In this document: piece after piece, positions 35,497 to 44,975 of the stretch
Position numbering within the stretch: the first letter of the stretch is position 1
Layout of the letters: every line of letters starts with the position of its first letter
Assembly: GCF_005402965.1 (NCBI RefSeq)
Contig: NZ_BJCF01000035.1
Coordinates: 1-50,354 of the forward strand
Length of the DNA stretch: 50,354 nucleotides
DNA from: Dolichospermum planctonicum
GTDB taxonomy: Bacteria > Cyanobacteriota > Cyanobacteriia > Cyanobacteriales > Nostocaceae
Direction: 5' to 3'
Made by a program: the position numbers and the translations under genes
The notes under the pieces: model-generated
The model's database searches: none
What the model was told of the DNA's origin: nothing
Seen by the model: only the letters and a program-made list of their open reading frames with translations

Positions 35497-36930
35497 TCAC
35501 CGTTTACGAATTACCCCTTGCCAAAGAATTTTCTGCTGTGTAGAACGTCCAGCTAAAGAACGAATTGCAACAACTTCAATATTAACATTCACACCTGGAT
35601 TTAAGGCTAGGCTGGGAATGTTTAACTTACCCAAAGCTAGATTAAAATTGTTATAGCTACGGCTGACAAGTTCTGGAGGAATTTCCCCTGCATATACAGT
35701 TTCAGGATTAATATAATCGTCAACATGATCATAGAATTGATATTTGATGCGAAATTGAGTATTGATCACATTAGATTGTCCAGCTAAATCAACTATTCTT
35801 AAAATGAGATTTTGTTTTGAATTAGCAAGTTCAGCCACCGCTAATCTAGTGACATCTTTTTGAAGAATAGCACGATTGACATTGTACTCCGTCAAACTTC
35901 CTGTAGTTTTAGTATTACCATCAATCCAGATATCTTGCCAGATATCTTGAGGAAAAGAAATATCTATTTCTTTGCTATCATTTAGTGTTAGTCTTACCGA
36001 TGGATTAGCAAAGTTGGTAATCGGCTGTTTCTCTCGCCAAACTAATTTAAAACTTCCCTCTAATCGCTGTTCAAACTCCCGATATTCATCAGCAAGTATA
36101 GAACCAGTCCCCAGTAAAGATTTTGCACCTTGACGAATTTGCCATTTATTTTTAGAAAGGCTAAATTGTTGAGTTACTAATTGAGAAATTGCTATTTCCG
36201 CAGTTGGTTTATCATCTACTAAAGCTGCTTTACTATTAACTATACTTAAAATTCCCAATCGCCCTGGTTTGCCATCACGTCCATTTACACCAGAGCTACC
36301 ATAACCCCCATCATAACAATTATAAACTTTTTGAGTACATTGACGATTAGGAGTACCAGCATTTCCTACACAGACTTCTCTCACCCAACTTCGTTGACTA
36401 CAAGAACAACCCAACGTACCCTGTCCACCCCGGCCACCCCGGCCACCTTTACCACCAACAGCCCTAAGGGCAATTTTTTTTAAATCCGCCAAATTGCTAT
36501 AATAGACCGTGAGATCACCACCATGACCACCATTGCCACCATTACCACCATGACCACCATTACCACCACTGGGTGCATAAACATCATTATTTCCTCCTTG
36601 TGATCCATATTGTCCACAGCTAGGTTGAGAACCGAAACCACCATTTTCTCCATCTTGGCCATCTTTACCAGATAAGTCAAGATTTAAGGGTGAACCATCA
36701 GTATATATTGTTTGACTTGTACTGCTTGAACCATCTTCACCATTTCGACCACTTTGACCATTTCGACCAACATTGACAATATTAAGTAATATATCAAACA
36801 ATCCAGCTATTTTTGATTCTTTAACATTCCTTGGACAGACAACCACAGCAGAAACTGGCAATATGTTAGTAAATAAACAAAACGTCAGCAGAAATGGTAA
36901 CTGATATCTGAAATTGTTGTGCATAATCAT
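35497..36930 (-). CDS. Secreted Gly-rich collagen-like protein
   Basis: A 477-aa exported protein. A signal peptide of about 28 residues (FRYQLPFLLTFCLFTNILPVSAVV) is followed by Gly-rich triplet-type stretches (GRNGQSGRNGEDG, GKDGQDGENGGFG, GGNGGHGGNGGNGGHGGD, GGKGGRGGRGGQG, GVNGRDGKPGRLG). These are interrupted by cysteine-containing segments (GCSCSQRSW, EVCVGNAG, RQCTQKVYNC). The last 250 residues form a beta-rich region with no recognised domain. G-x-y repeats suggest a collagen-like or polyglycine-helix fold at the cell surface or in the sheath. The function is unknown. Monocistronic, with acsF upstream on the same strand 150 bp away. Confidence 0.8.
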   Translation of the reverse strand: MIMHNNFRYQLPFLLTFCLFTNILPVSAVVVCPRNVKESKIAGLFDILLNIVNVGRNGQSGRNGEDGSSSTSQTIYTDGSPLNLDLSGKDGQDGENGGFGSQPSCGQYGSQGGNNDVYAPSGGNGGHGGNGGNGGHGGDLTVYYSNLADLKKIALRAVGGKGGRGGRGGQGTLGCSCSQRSWVREVCVGNAGTPNRQCTQKVYNCYDGGYGSSGVNGRDGKPGRLGILSIVNSKAALVDDKPTAEIAISQLVTQQFSLSKNKWQIRQGAKSLLGTGSILADEYREFEQRLEGSFKLVWREKQPITNFANPSVRLTLNDSKEIDISFPQDIWQDIWIDGNTKTTGSLTEYNVNRAILQKDVTRLAVAELANSKQNLILRIVDLAGQSNVINTQFRIKYQFYDHVDDYINPETVYAGEIPPELVSRSYNNFNLALGKLNIPSLALNPGVNVNIEVVAIRSLAGRSTQQKILWQGVIRKR

Positions 36931-37083
36931 AATAATTTCTTACCTTTGCGTCTTTGTTCCTTAGCGTCTAGCCTGCGGGATATCTAAAAGAGATTGCGCG
37001 AAACAAAATTAATAAGATAATCAAAAATTAAAAATGTGGCTCTGTTGAAAACAAAACCACATATAAAGAAAATTAAGCTCAAA

Positions 37084-38160
37084 TTAACGAGCTTGACCGT
37101 GGGCAGAAGCCGCATCAATAGGCTTCATCAGATATAATTGTAATAACTGCCAACCATGGGACACATAAATTGGAAGTTTTTGGAAGAATTGCAGGAATTT
37201 AGGAGTATTAGAGTTAGAAATTGCTGCCAATTTTTCATTATTCTGGACGCAAACATCTAAACGTTCATAAAATGCTGGGTTATCAACATCCAACATCACA
37301 GGGAAGACTCTACCGGCGGTTTCATTGGTCTTCTTAATTACATGAATATCATACTCTCGCGCATCTAAGCCCAAAGAAGCATAAAAATCCTTGCGTTGGA
37401 TATCATTGAGATACATAGTTGCAAATACCGACAAAAGGAAAAAGCGACTCCATAGTTTTGCTCTCCAGTCATTCAACATTTGCGGCTGCGCTCTCATGAT
37501 CGCATCAAAGAAATCCCCGTGACGGTTTTCATCTTGACACCAGTTTTCAAAGAAACGGAAAATTGGATAGATCCGATCTTCAGGATGGGATTCTAAATGA
37601 CGATAAATGGTGATATAACGCCAATAACCGATCTTTTCAGAAAGATAGGTAGCATAGAAGATGAATTTGGGCTTAAAGAACGTATAACTGCGGCTCTTAG
37701 TCAAAAACCCTAAATCTAGAGAAAGATTAAAGTCCGACATAGCTTTGTTCAAAAACCCAGCGTGACGAGCTTCATCCCGTGACATCAAGTTAAAGCACTC
37801 AGCCAAAAGGGGGCTTTTATCCTTTAAGCGACGGCCGAGTTCCTTATATAACAGGAATCCAGAAAACTCCGCTGTACAAGAACGTTCCAGAAATTCAATG
37901 AACAGTTGACGAGTTTCACCGTCAATGTGATCCCATGATTGTTCAAACTGAGCATCTCTAACAAAGTGATGACGATTGTAGTCAACGCGAAATTCTGCCA
38001 AAATAGCTTGTAATTCGTCTTCATTGACAGAAATATCCATCCGCGCCATTTCATCAAAATCAGTCGTGTAAAACCTTGGTGTTAAAAGGGTTTCCTTCGC
38101 AGGGGATTTAACTCCGGGACGGATTTCGTCAAAGCCGGGTTTTTTGAGAGAGTCTACCAT
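37084..38160 (-). CDS. acsF: Mg-protoporphyrin IX monomethyl ester oxidative cyclase (AcsF)
   Basis: The oxygen-dependent diiron enzyme that forms the fifth (E) ring of chlorophyll, giving divinyl protochlorophyllide. The 358-aa protein has two diiron-ligand motifs, RDEARHAGF and [11 protein letters not shown], plus the upstream glutamate helix [17 protein letters not shown], and the family N-terminus [16 protein letters not shown]. Length and motifs are standard for cyanobacterial AcsF. It is membrane-associated through its partner rather than by its own helices. Cyanobacteria often have a second, microoxic copy; which one this is cannot be told. It marks the organism as phototrophic. Confidence 0.95.
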   Translation of the reverse strand: MVDSLKKPGFDEIRPGVKSPAKETLLTPRFYTTDFDEMARMDISVNEDELQAILAEFRVDYNRHHFVRDAQFEQSWDHIDGETRQLFIEFLERSCTAEFSGFLLYKELGRRLKDKSPLLAECFNLMSRDEARHAGFLNKAMSDFNLSLDLGFLTKSRSYTFFKPKFIFYATYLSEKIGYWRYITIYRHLESHPEDRIYPIFRFFENWCQDENRHGDFFDAIMRAQPQMLNDWRAKLWSRFFLLSVFATMYLNDIQRKDFYASLGLDAREYDIHVIKKTNETAGRVFPVMLDVDNPAFYERLDVCVQNNEKLAAISNSNTPKFLQFFQKLPIYVSHGWQLLQLYLMKPIDAASAHGQAR

Positions 38161-38341
38161 GTTTTGATTTGCTCTTTTATCTTTCTTTTCTTGATTGCAC
38201 CAGATGATCTTTATGCTCTCACAATGCTCTCACAAGGTGCAAGGTACAACAATTATGATTTTGTATGAAATTCAGTGTAGCAATATCTAGCCCAAAAATG
38301 GGTGGATAAATGATTAAGAGTTGCAAAAATCCATAAAAAAC
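38161..38341. other. Intergenic region upstream of acsF
   Basis: Contains a short direct repeat, GCTCTCACAATGCTCTCACA, around 38213, and is otherwise unremarkable. It presumably carries the acsF promoter, which I cannot mark. Confidence 0.35.
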
Positions 38342-38563
38342 GGTTTATATGATATTTGGGTTGCAAACGAGTTGTGGAGGAATTAACGAACCACAGAGGC
38401 GCAGAGGACACAGAGGGAAGAGTTAGAGAGAGAGGGCTATGCGTTTAAAAATGGTTTATATGATGTTTGGGTTGCAAACGAGTTGTGGGGGAATTAACGA
38501 ACCGCAGAGGCGCAGAGGACACAGAGGGAAGAGTTAGAGAGAGAGGGCTATGCGTTTGATACC
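38342..38563. repeat. Tandem duplication of 111 bp at the 3' end of the GxxExxY gene
   Basis: Two units (38342-38452 and 38453-38563) agree at nearly every position. Each unit carries the last codons and stop of the GxxExxY gene, the 38-nt inverted-repeat arm, and the flank TTTATATGAT.TTTGGGTTGCAAACGAG. Only the right-hand unit is joined to the intact gene. Confidence 0.9.
38496..38533. repeat. Inverted repeat arm, 3' side of the GxxExxY gene
   Basis: 38 nt starting AACGAACCGCAGAGGCGCAG and ending GGGAAGAG. Its reverse complement matches 38917-38954 at 35 of 38 positions. It begins directly after the stop codon of the gene. A second copy (38385-38422) in the tandem duplicate matches at 36 of 38. 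Confidence 0.9.
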
Positions 38564-38902
38564 GTCTTTGAGGAGGGTAACGTTAAAGTTGATGAAGAGT
38601 CCTAAAGTGCGCTTGGTTATTTTGAGGTAGGAGAGAAGTTGAGCTTCGTGAATTGGGGCTAGAGTTTGCACAGCTTTTAATTCTACAACTAAACAGTCTG
38701 CAACTAAAAAATCTAATCTACCTCTACCTACATCATGTCCTTTATATGTCAAGCTTATTGACTTTTCAACCTCATGATGTATACCCCGAATCATAAATTC
38801 AACAACCAGTGCCTCCTTATACACTTCCTCCAAAAACCCAGGACCCAAAACCCGGTGTACCTCAATAGCAGCCCCAATAACCTCTCCCGTAAGCGCATTC
38901 AT
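38534..38902 (-). CDS. GxxExxY protein (PD-(D/E)XK nuclease-like)
   Basis: A 122-aa protein of the widespread GxxExxY family. It has the name motif GFLEEVY (G22, E25, Y28). A nuclease-type core has D64 in RLDFLVAD and E74-x-K76 in LVVELKAV, preceded by the beta-strand LTYKGHDVGRGR. The C-terminus is LLSYLKITKRTLGLFINFN...GIKRIAL. I start at the ATG at 38902, with GGGAG 5 nt upstream and the family's usual MNALTGEVIGAAIEVHRVLG. A longer reading from 39031 translates the upstream repeat as NHRGTEDTE and is unlikely. It is bracketed by 38-nt inverted repeats, suggesting a mobile cassette. The biological role is unknown. Confidence 0.85.
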   Translation of the reverse strand: MNALTGEVIGAAIEVHRVLGPGFLEEVYKEALVVEFMIRGIHHEVEKSISLTYKGHDVGRGRLDFLVADCLVVELKAVQTLAPIHEAQLLSYLKITKRTLGLFINFNVTLLKDGIKRIALSL

Positions 38903-38916
38903 ATCCTCTCCCAAAC

Positions 38917-38954
38917 CTCTTACCTCTGTGTCCTCTGTGCCTCTGTGGTTCGTT
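38917..38954. repeat. Inverted repeat arm, 5' side of the GxxExxY gene
   Basis: 38 nt from CTCTTACCTCTGTGTCC to GGTTCGTT, ending 14 nt upstream of the ATG on the minus strand. It is the inverted partner of 38496-38533. On the far side both arms are followed by an ATCATATA-like sequence. Confidence 0.9.
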
Positions 38955-39067
38955 TTTATCATATAATCCTTGCTTGTTTTCAGGATACTGGTATTCTCGT
39001 AACACATTTCATATTTTTTTACAAAAGTCAATAGTTTAATCCATAGATTTTTCCTGCGAAGTCATGA

Positions 39068-39237
39068 TTGTGGCACGATTTAATTTTATTGTGGCACGAT
39101 TTAATTTTATGGATTTATTTCAATCCCTTATTCATGCTTGCTTTCAGGCGTTGGTGATTTTTACATGGTTTTTATAAAAACAACGAAATTACGTGGTTTT
39201 TTATTGATTTCTGTCCCTGGCACGATTTAATTTAATA
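39068..39237. repeat. Direct repeats of TGGCACGATTTAATTTTAT
   Basis: Two adjacent copies 21 bp apart (39071 and 39092), and a third copy (TGGCACGATTTAATTTAAT) at 39218. The surrounding 480 bp between the GxxExxY gene and the DUF2726-like gene contains no supported gene. The array is too short and irregular for CRISPR. Confidence 0.7.
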
Positions 39238-39381
39238 TTGCCTTCAATTAATTATTTTGCTATTTTTTAGTTGTTGATATTAAAAGGAATTTAGAACGAA
39301 TATTATTTGATGCTTATTTATTCCTCCAAAATACCAAACTCCCGCTAACCATTTTGCAAAAATATTAATGGAGAAAAACTA

Positions 39382-39855
39382 ATGTCTGTAAAACCCAAAC
39401 GACTGGTTAATCCTTACGAAGAAAGAATGCTAGAGTTTCTGCAAACCTGCATAGATGAAAATTATAAAATTCATACACAGGTAAGCTTATGCTCATTTTG
39501 TGAATTAGGTAGCAGCCTTGATATTAAACTCAGAAACTTCTTCTTTAGTTCCAGTGTAGACGCTCTGATCACAAACAAAGACTATAAACCTTGTTTAGTT
39601 GTGGAATTTCAATCTACATATCATGATTCTCATGACGCGAGAGAGCGTGATTATAAAAAATTACATTTACTAACCTTAGCAGGAGTTCCCCTAATTTATT
39701 CAAGAATTAAAGACTTTGGTTTATTATATCTTTACTCGCAAAATGAAGAAGTAATATTTAATTTATTCACAGGCGAAAAAAGAGAAAATGCCAAAGCCTT
39801 AATTAAAAACTATTGCGAACCATCTAATTTTGCTAATGTCCTAGCTATAGCATAG
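39382..39855 (+). CDS. DUF2726-like protein (nuclease fold)
   Basis: A 157-aa protein resembling DUF2726 PD-(D/E)XK-type domains. A central D60 in SSVDALITNKDYKP is followed by a hydrophobic strand and E75-F-Q77 in CLVVEFQST (glutamine where lysine is expected). The family's histidine/aspartate helix follows (HDSHDARERDYKKLHLLTLAGVPLIY, split here: HDSHDARERDYKK then AGVPLIYSR). An N-terminal helix has NPYEERMLEFLQ. The ATG is preceded by a GGAGAAAA ribosome binding site. It is in an accessory stretch with other nuclease-fold genes. The E-x-Q change makes catalysis uncertain, and the role is unknown. Confidence 0.7.
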   Translation: MSVKPKRLVNPYEERMLEFLQTCIDENYKIHTQVSLCSFCELGSSLDIKLRNFFFSSSVDALITNKDYKPCLVVEFQSTYHDSHDARERDYKKLHLLTLAGVPLIYSRIKDFGLLYLYSQNEEVIFNLFTGEKRENAKALIKNYCEPSNFANVLAIA

Positions 39856-39950
39856 CCCGCCTGGGGTTTCAACCCTAGCTGGTTTGTGTAACCAACTTAT
39901 GATTTATCATCACCCTCCCCCAAAGATCACGAAAATGCTACAATCTACAT

Positions 39951-41424
<1,474 letters not shown>

Positions 41425-41712
41425 GATAATTGTCGTTACATATCGTTACTAGGTTAAACCTGGTAACGATATTGGAGAAATTAAAAAATAATTTAACTAA
41501 CTGAAAGGCAATTTTTATGACTGTATTAATAATACTCCTTACTTGTCAACTATTGTAGGAATTGGCTTTGGATTCTATCGTTTGTTCGATAATTATTTAC
41601 CGACTATCACTAATTTCCACAATCATTTCTCCTTGCTGTAATTGTTCCAAAGCATCAGGTAGAGTAATTATCAGAAGTTGACGCAAATTGCGATTTTAGA
41701 CAAAACACCAAG
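41425..41712. other. Gene-poor gap with a decayed minus-strand fragment
   Basis: About 290 bases downstream of thiC. On the minus strand 41597-41695 reads NRNLRQLLIITLPDALEQLQ...VEISDSR then stop, with a stop codon just upstream. It looks like the C-terminal scrap of a gene I cannot name. No functional gene is seen. Confidence 0.35.
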
Positions 41713-42060
41713 TTAAATTTCTAATGTATGTCTGAGTACTGCATCTACTAAAGACATTTCTGACCAAAAACCAATAACTTTATCAATTTCTGTATCTAAA
41801 ACAGTTGCTAGATTATCTGTCATAATCACAGAATCAGTAATTAATCCCGTTTGTTTTCCTTCTGGTGTTGCTATATTCACAAATACTCTGCTAGGGTGTC
41901 CAGCACGGGAAACATTACTAGTAATCATAGCTATAATAGTTTGCGATAAACCAGTACCAATATTGTTAGATTGAACAACTAAAGCAGGACGACGTTTAGC
42001 AGTTTTTAAGTTTGAGTCTGGGAACAAAACCAGCACTACTGAACCACGATTATAAGGCAT
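41713..42060 (-). CDS. MazF/PemK-family toxin (type II TA)
   Basis: A 115-aa MazF/PemK-type endoribonuclease. Family features are MPYNRGSVVLVLFPDSNLKTAKRRPALVVQ at the N-terminus, QTIIAMITSNVSRAG in the middle, and KQTGLITDSVIMTDNLATV. It is expected to cleave mRNA. The start at 42060 overlaps the 3' end of the antitoxin gene by 11 bp (translational coupling) and gives the canonical MPYNRGSVV. A longer reading from 42099 runs back into the antitoxin gene and was rejected. It forms a complete TA pair with the next gene, apparently full length. Confidence 0.88.
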   Translation of the reverse strand: MPYNRGSVVLVLFPDSNLKTAKRRPALVVQSNNIGTGLSQTIIAMITSNVSRAGHPSRVFVNIATPEGKQTGLITDSVIMTDNLATVLDTEIDKVIGFWSEMSLVDAVLRHTLEI

Positions 42061-42280
42061 CGTAAACTTCCATTTCTGGTTGATCCCAATCTTGTGCAAA
42101 ACATTGTAATCTAGCTCTTAATTTTGCTGCTTGTTCTTCATTAATTCCGCGAGATGACAAATCTACAGAAGTATTTGCATCGAGAAAAGTTACAATTACT
42201 CGCGCTGTATTTATGCCTGTTGGCGTTTCGTTTAGCTCAATTTTCCCGTCTTTGTAAATGCCTTCGATTGACTGTAACAT
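42050..42280 (-). CDS. Antitoxin of the MazF-like pair (AF2212/DUF104-like)
   Basis: A 76-aa protein. It begins LQSIEGIYKDGKIELNETPTGINTARVIVTFLD, which resembles the AF2212-like (UPF0165/DUF104) antitoxins. The C-terminus is acidic (DWDQPEMEVYDAL) and would wrap the toxin. It lies immediately upstream of, and overlapping, the toxin gene. It probably also represses the operon promoter. Assigned from partial family resemblance plus context. Confidence 0.78.
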   Translation of the reverse strand: MLQSIEGIYKDGKIELNETPTGINTARVIVTFLDANTSVDLSSRGINEEQAAKLRARLQCFAQDWDQPEMEVYDAL

Positions 42281-42406
42281 TAGTTTAATTTTTGGGGTAA
42301 ACTACTTTTAAAACTATGCTTTTGGTAGTAACATAATTATTATATAATATTTTTGATGTTTAGTGTGATTTTTGTACAAAACAAATGTAATTTTTAATAA
42401 AATAAA

Positions 42407-43324
42407 ATGACTCGACAATCTCATGATCAATTCACTAAAGAATATCTAGAGGAATTATTAACACCTTTAGGAACAATTAAAAAAAGTGAAAAGGTTAAAA
42501 GTGAAATTCAAGAAATTGATGTTTGGTTTGAACCCTTTTCTGATCAAAATCAGGAAAATCTACCTTTAGGTTTATTAGGGAAGATGGCTAAAAATCAATG
42601 TTTATTTGAGCCTTTTCGCAATCCACCATCGGAAATAGAAATTCGCAGTTGTTTACTTAAATTATATGCCGTTCATGGTGATGTAGTTAGGAAAGCAAAA
42701 CGCGAAAATAGAAATATTGCTGAGTCACAATTACCGATTTTATGGATTTTAACACCAACTTTTTCAGATCGGATGATTGCGGGTTTAGGTGCAAATGAAA
42801 TTGTAGAAGATTGGGTTAAAGGTGTTTATTTTCTTCCAAATATCTTGAAAACAGCAATAGTTGTGATTCATCAATTACCAGAAAATGAGGATACATTATG
42901 GTTGAGAGTTTTGGGGAAAGGAGGAACACAAAAAAGAGCAGTAGAGGAGTTAACTGAATTACCAGAAAATAACCCTTTTCGAGAAAATTTGTTAGAAATT
43001 CTAGCGGACTGGCGCAAGAATTTAGAATTGAGAGATAATTTAAGTAGAGAAGAGGAGGAAGTAATTATGAACTTATCACCGGCTTATTTACAACAAATAG
43101 AAGATTGGAAGCAAGAAGGAAAGCAAGAAGGTAAGCTAGAAGCAGAACTTTATTTGATAACTTCTCTGTTAGAAGGGCGTTTTGGTAGTTTAGATGCTGA
43201 GTTATCTGGTGTGGTGGAAAAGATTGCTAATATTCCTATTTCTGAACGTACTCAGTTACTTCTTGCTTTGGGTAATTTATCCCGTGAGGAGTTGTTGCAA
43301 AGATTGAGTAGTGAGGAAGTTTGA
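42407..43324 (+). CDS. DUF4351/Rpn-like protein
   Basis: A 305-aa protein of a type abundant in cyanobacteria. The N-terminal region (DQFTKEYLEELLTPLGTIKKS, EIDVWFEPFSDQN) is nuclease-related, Rpn/PDDEXK-like. The C-terminal segment (EGRFGSLDAELSGVVEKIANI, then QLLLALGNLSREELLQRL) is the DUF4351 tail. Between them is a charged coil ending in EDWKQEGKQEGKLEAEL, typical of the family. Related proteins promote recombination in enteric bacteria (RpnA-type), but the function here is unproven. A degenerate copy of the tail sits at 44.8 kb. A hairpin (43346-43373) follows. Confidence 0.75.
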   Translation: MTRQSHDQFTKEYLEELLTPLGTIKKSEKVKSEIQEIDVWFEPFSDQNQENLPLGLLGKMAKNQCLFEPFRNPPSEIEIRSCLLKLYAVHGDVVRKAKRENRNIAESQLPILWILTPTFSDRMIAGLGANEIVEDWVKGVYFLPNILKTAIVVIHQLPENEDTLWLRVLGKGGTQKRAVEELTELPENNPFRENLLEILADWRKNLELRDNLSREEEEVIMNLSPAYLQQIEDWKQEGKQEGKLEAELYLITSLLEGRFGSLDAELSGVVEKIANIPISERTQLLLALGNLSREELLQRLSSEEV

Positions 43325-43345
43325 GGAGATTTACGAAACAACAAG

Positions 43346-43373
43346 ACCCCCGATTTCTTGAAGAAGTCGGGGA
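43346..43373 (+). terminator. Hairpin terminator/repeat after the DUF4351 gene
   Basis: ACCCCCGATTTCTTGAAGAAGTCGGGGA-type stem (CCCCGA.TTCTT / AAGAA.TCGGGG), 21 bp after the stop codon. It is a member of the CCCGACTTCTT...AAGAAGTCGGG repeat family also seen at 20852. Confidence 0.65.
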
Positions 43374-43490
43374 TCTAAAATCTAATTATGGGTTATTTGT
43401 AATAAACTGATATAGGGAGTTAAAGTGGGTACTTTCCCAATATAAATTGTGGAAAACACAAGCCAAGAGGGGATGTCGAAAACGAACAAA

Positions 43491-44738
43491 TTATGTTACT
43501 AAATCGGCATTGGTATAGGTGCGTTTCAGCGTGAATACAGCCAAGATAATTCCCACAATTGCTAATCCCGCAGTTGGATAAAAGAAATTAGTGTAACTAC
43601 CGAAAATGTCTCTAATTTTGCCAGCTAATAAAGTTCCACCCAAAGCCCCCATACCGTAAGCAGTGAAGACAATACCGTAATTTTTGGCGTAGTCTTGGGG
43701 TTGAAATATGATTAAAGTGGAAGTAGGAGCGATCGCTAACCAACCCCCCAAAGCCAAGTAAAATAGCGAAAAAGCGACTATATAAGTGAGTACACTTCCC
43801 TTTCCAGCACTCAGCATCATAATCGAGGCAATCAAAATGAAAACAAAGGAAACAATTGCCGCTAATTTTGGCGTAAATTTGTCCGTGAACCACCCAAAAA
43901 ATAACCGCCCTGCACCATTAAAGACAGCGAACAGTGAGACTGTATTTGCGGCTGTTGCTGCATCCAATTTAATAATTTCCTGTGCTAGAGGACTAGAAAT
44001 ACCAATAGCTGCCAGTCCGGCAAAAGAACCAATGGTATAACAAGACCATAAGCCATAAAAACTGGAAGTCTGAAGAATTGATCCTGAAGTTGTAGTATGG
44101 GAATTTGCTTGAATAGCTACAGGTGGAGTCCACCCCTCTGGTTGCCAACCTTGGGGAGGAGTTGTGAGGATAGTAGAAATAGCGGTAATAATAGCTGCAA
44201 AAGCAATACCTAAAATTACAAAAGTTTGCCGAACTCCAAAAGCATCTATCAGAAACTTTGCCAAAGGTGCAGTAATTAAAGGTGACAAACCAAACCCAAT
44301 CACAGTAGCACCAACAGCCAAACCTTTTTTATCGGGAAACCACTTAGCTACCACAGCCAACGGTACACCGTAAGCGATACCCACACCCATACCAGCAATT
44401 ACACCATAGGTAATAGTTAGTGTGGGAATATTGCCACCCAAACTAGAGAGAATATAACCTAATGCCGTAATTAATCCACCAACACCTGTAATCAGACGAG
44501 TATCAAAACGATTGATATAAAAGCCAGTGATTGGCATTAAAATTGCGAAGACAACCAACAGCACAGTAAATGGCAACAGGCTATCAGTTGCACCTACATT
44601 GAGAAGTTTTTCTAAAGGTTTTCTAAAAATACTCCAAGAATAAACTGTACCCAAGCACAGCAGGATAGTTATACTTAGAGGTATCAGTAGCCATCGCCCT
44701 TTCTCAGCAGGCATACCAAACAATTGTACTTTTTCCAT
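43491..44738 (-). CDS. OFA-type MFS transporter
   Basis: A 415-aa major facilitator protein of the oxalate/formate antiporter (OFA) family. It has about 12 hydrophobic helices and N-terminal GRWLLIPLSITILLCLGTVYSWSIFRKPL, which is diagnostic. The MFS loop GFYINRFDTRL is in the first half and FFGWFTDKFTPK in the second half. AYGMGALGGTLLAGKIRD is also typical. Substrates in the family include oxalate, formate, lactate and related monocarboxylates; the real one is unknown. It is flanked by two copies of the DUF4351 tail, which suggests that this stretch was rearranged or inserted. Confidence 0.85.
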   Translation of the reverse strand: MEKVQLFGMPAEKGRWLLIPLSITILLCLGTVYSWSIFRKPLEKLLNVGATDSLLPFTVLLVVFAILMPITGFYINRFDTRLITGVGGLITALGYILSSLGGNIPTLTITYGVIAGMGVGIAYGVPLAVVAKWFPDKKGLAVGATVIGFGLSPLITAPLAKFLIDAFGVRQTFVILGIAFAAIITAISTILTTPPQGWQPEGWTPPVAIQANSHTTTSGSILQTSSFYGLWSCYTIGSFAGLAAIGISSPLAQEIIKLDAATAANTVSLFAVFNGAGRLFFGWFTDKFTPKLAAIVSFVFILIASIMMLSAGKGSVLTYIVAFSLFYLALGGWLAIAPTSTLIIFQPQDYAKNYGIVFTAYGMGALGGTLLAGKIRDIFGSYTNFFYPTAGLAIVGIILAVFTLKRTYTNADLVT

Positions 44739-44805
44739 TTGTTGTTATGTGAATAAGGGAAATGATTTTTTTCCAGTATCTCACTTTTTGGCTCAATTAA
44801 CACCA

Positions 44806-44880
44806 ACTCAGTTACTTCTTTCTTTGGGTAATTTATCCCGTGAAGAGTTGTTACAAAGATTGAGTGGTGAGGAAAGTTAG
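44806..44880 (+). pseudogene. Fragment of a DUF4351 gene 3' end
   Basis: A 24-codon remnant, TQLLLSLGNLSREELLQRLSGEES then stop. It differs by only a few residues from the end of the intact protein at 43.25-43.32 kb. No upstream part of the gene is present. Confidence 0.8.
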
Positions 44881-44975
44881 TATAGTATAATATTTTTTGG
44901 CAGTTTGACGGAATTTCCCAAACTGCTGATGCGTTGAGTAATTTTTAACACTGTTTATTAAACTTGTGAGGATAG

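Noticed and set aside
36480-36680. Met/Val-rich 66-aa minus-strand frame
   Set aside because: A shadow frame of the Gly-rich repeat gene; its composition is a by-product of Gly codons.
38903-39031. Longer GxxExxY reading frame starting at 39031 with the NHRGTEDTE stretch
   Set aside because: That stretch is the translated inverted repeat. The family N-terminus and a GGGAG site fit the ATG at 38902.
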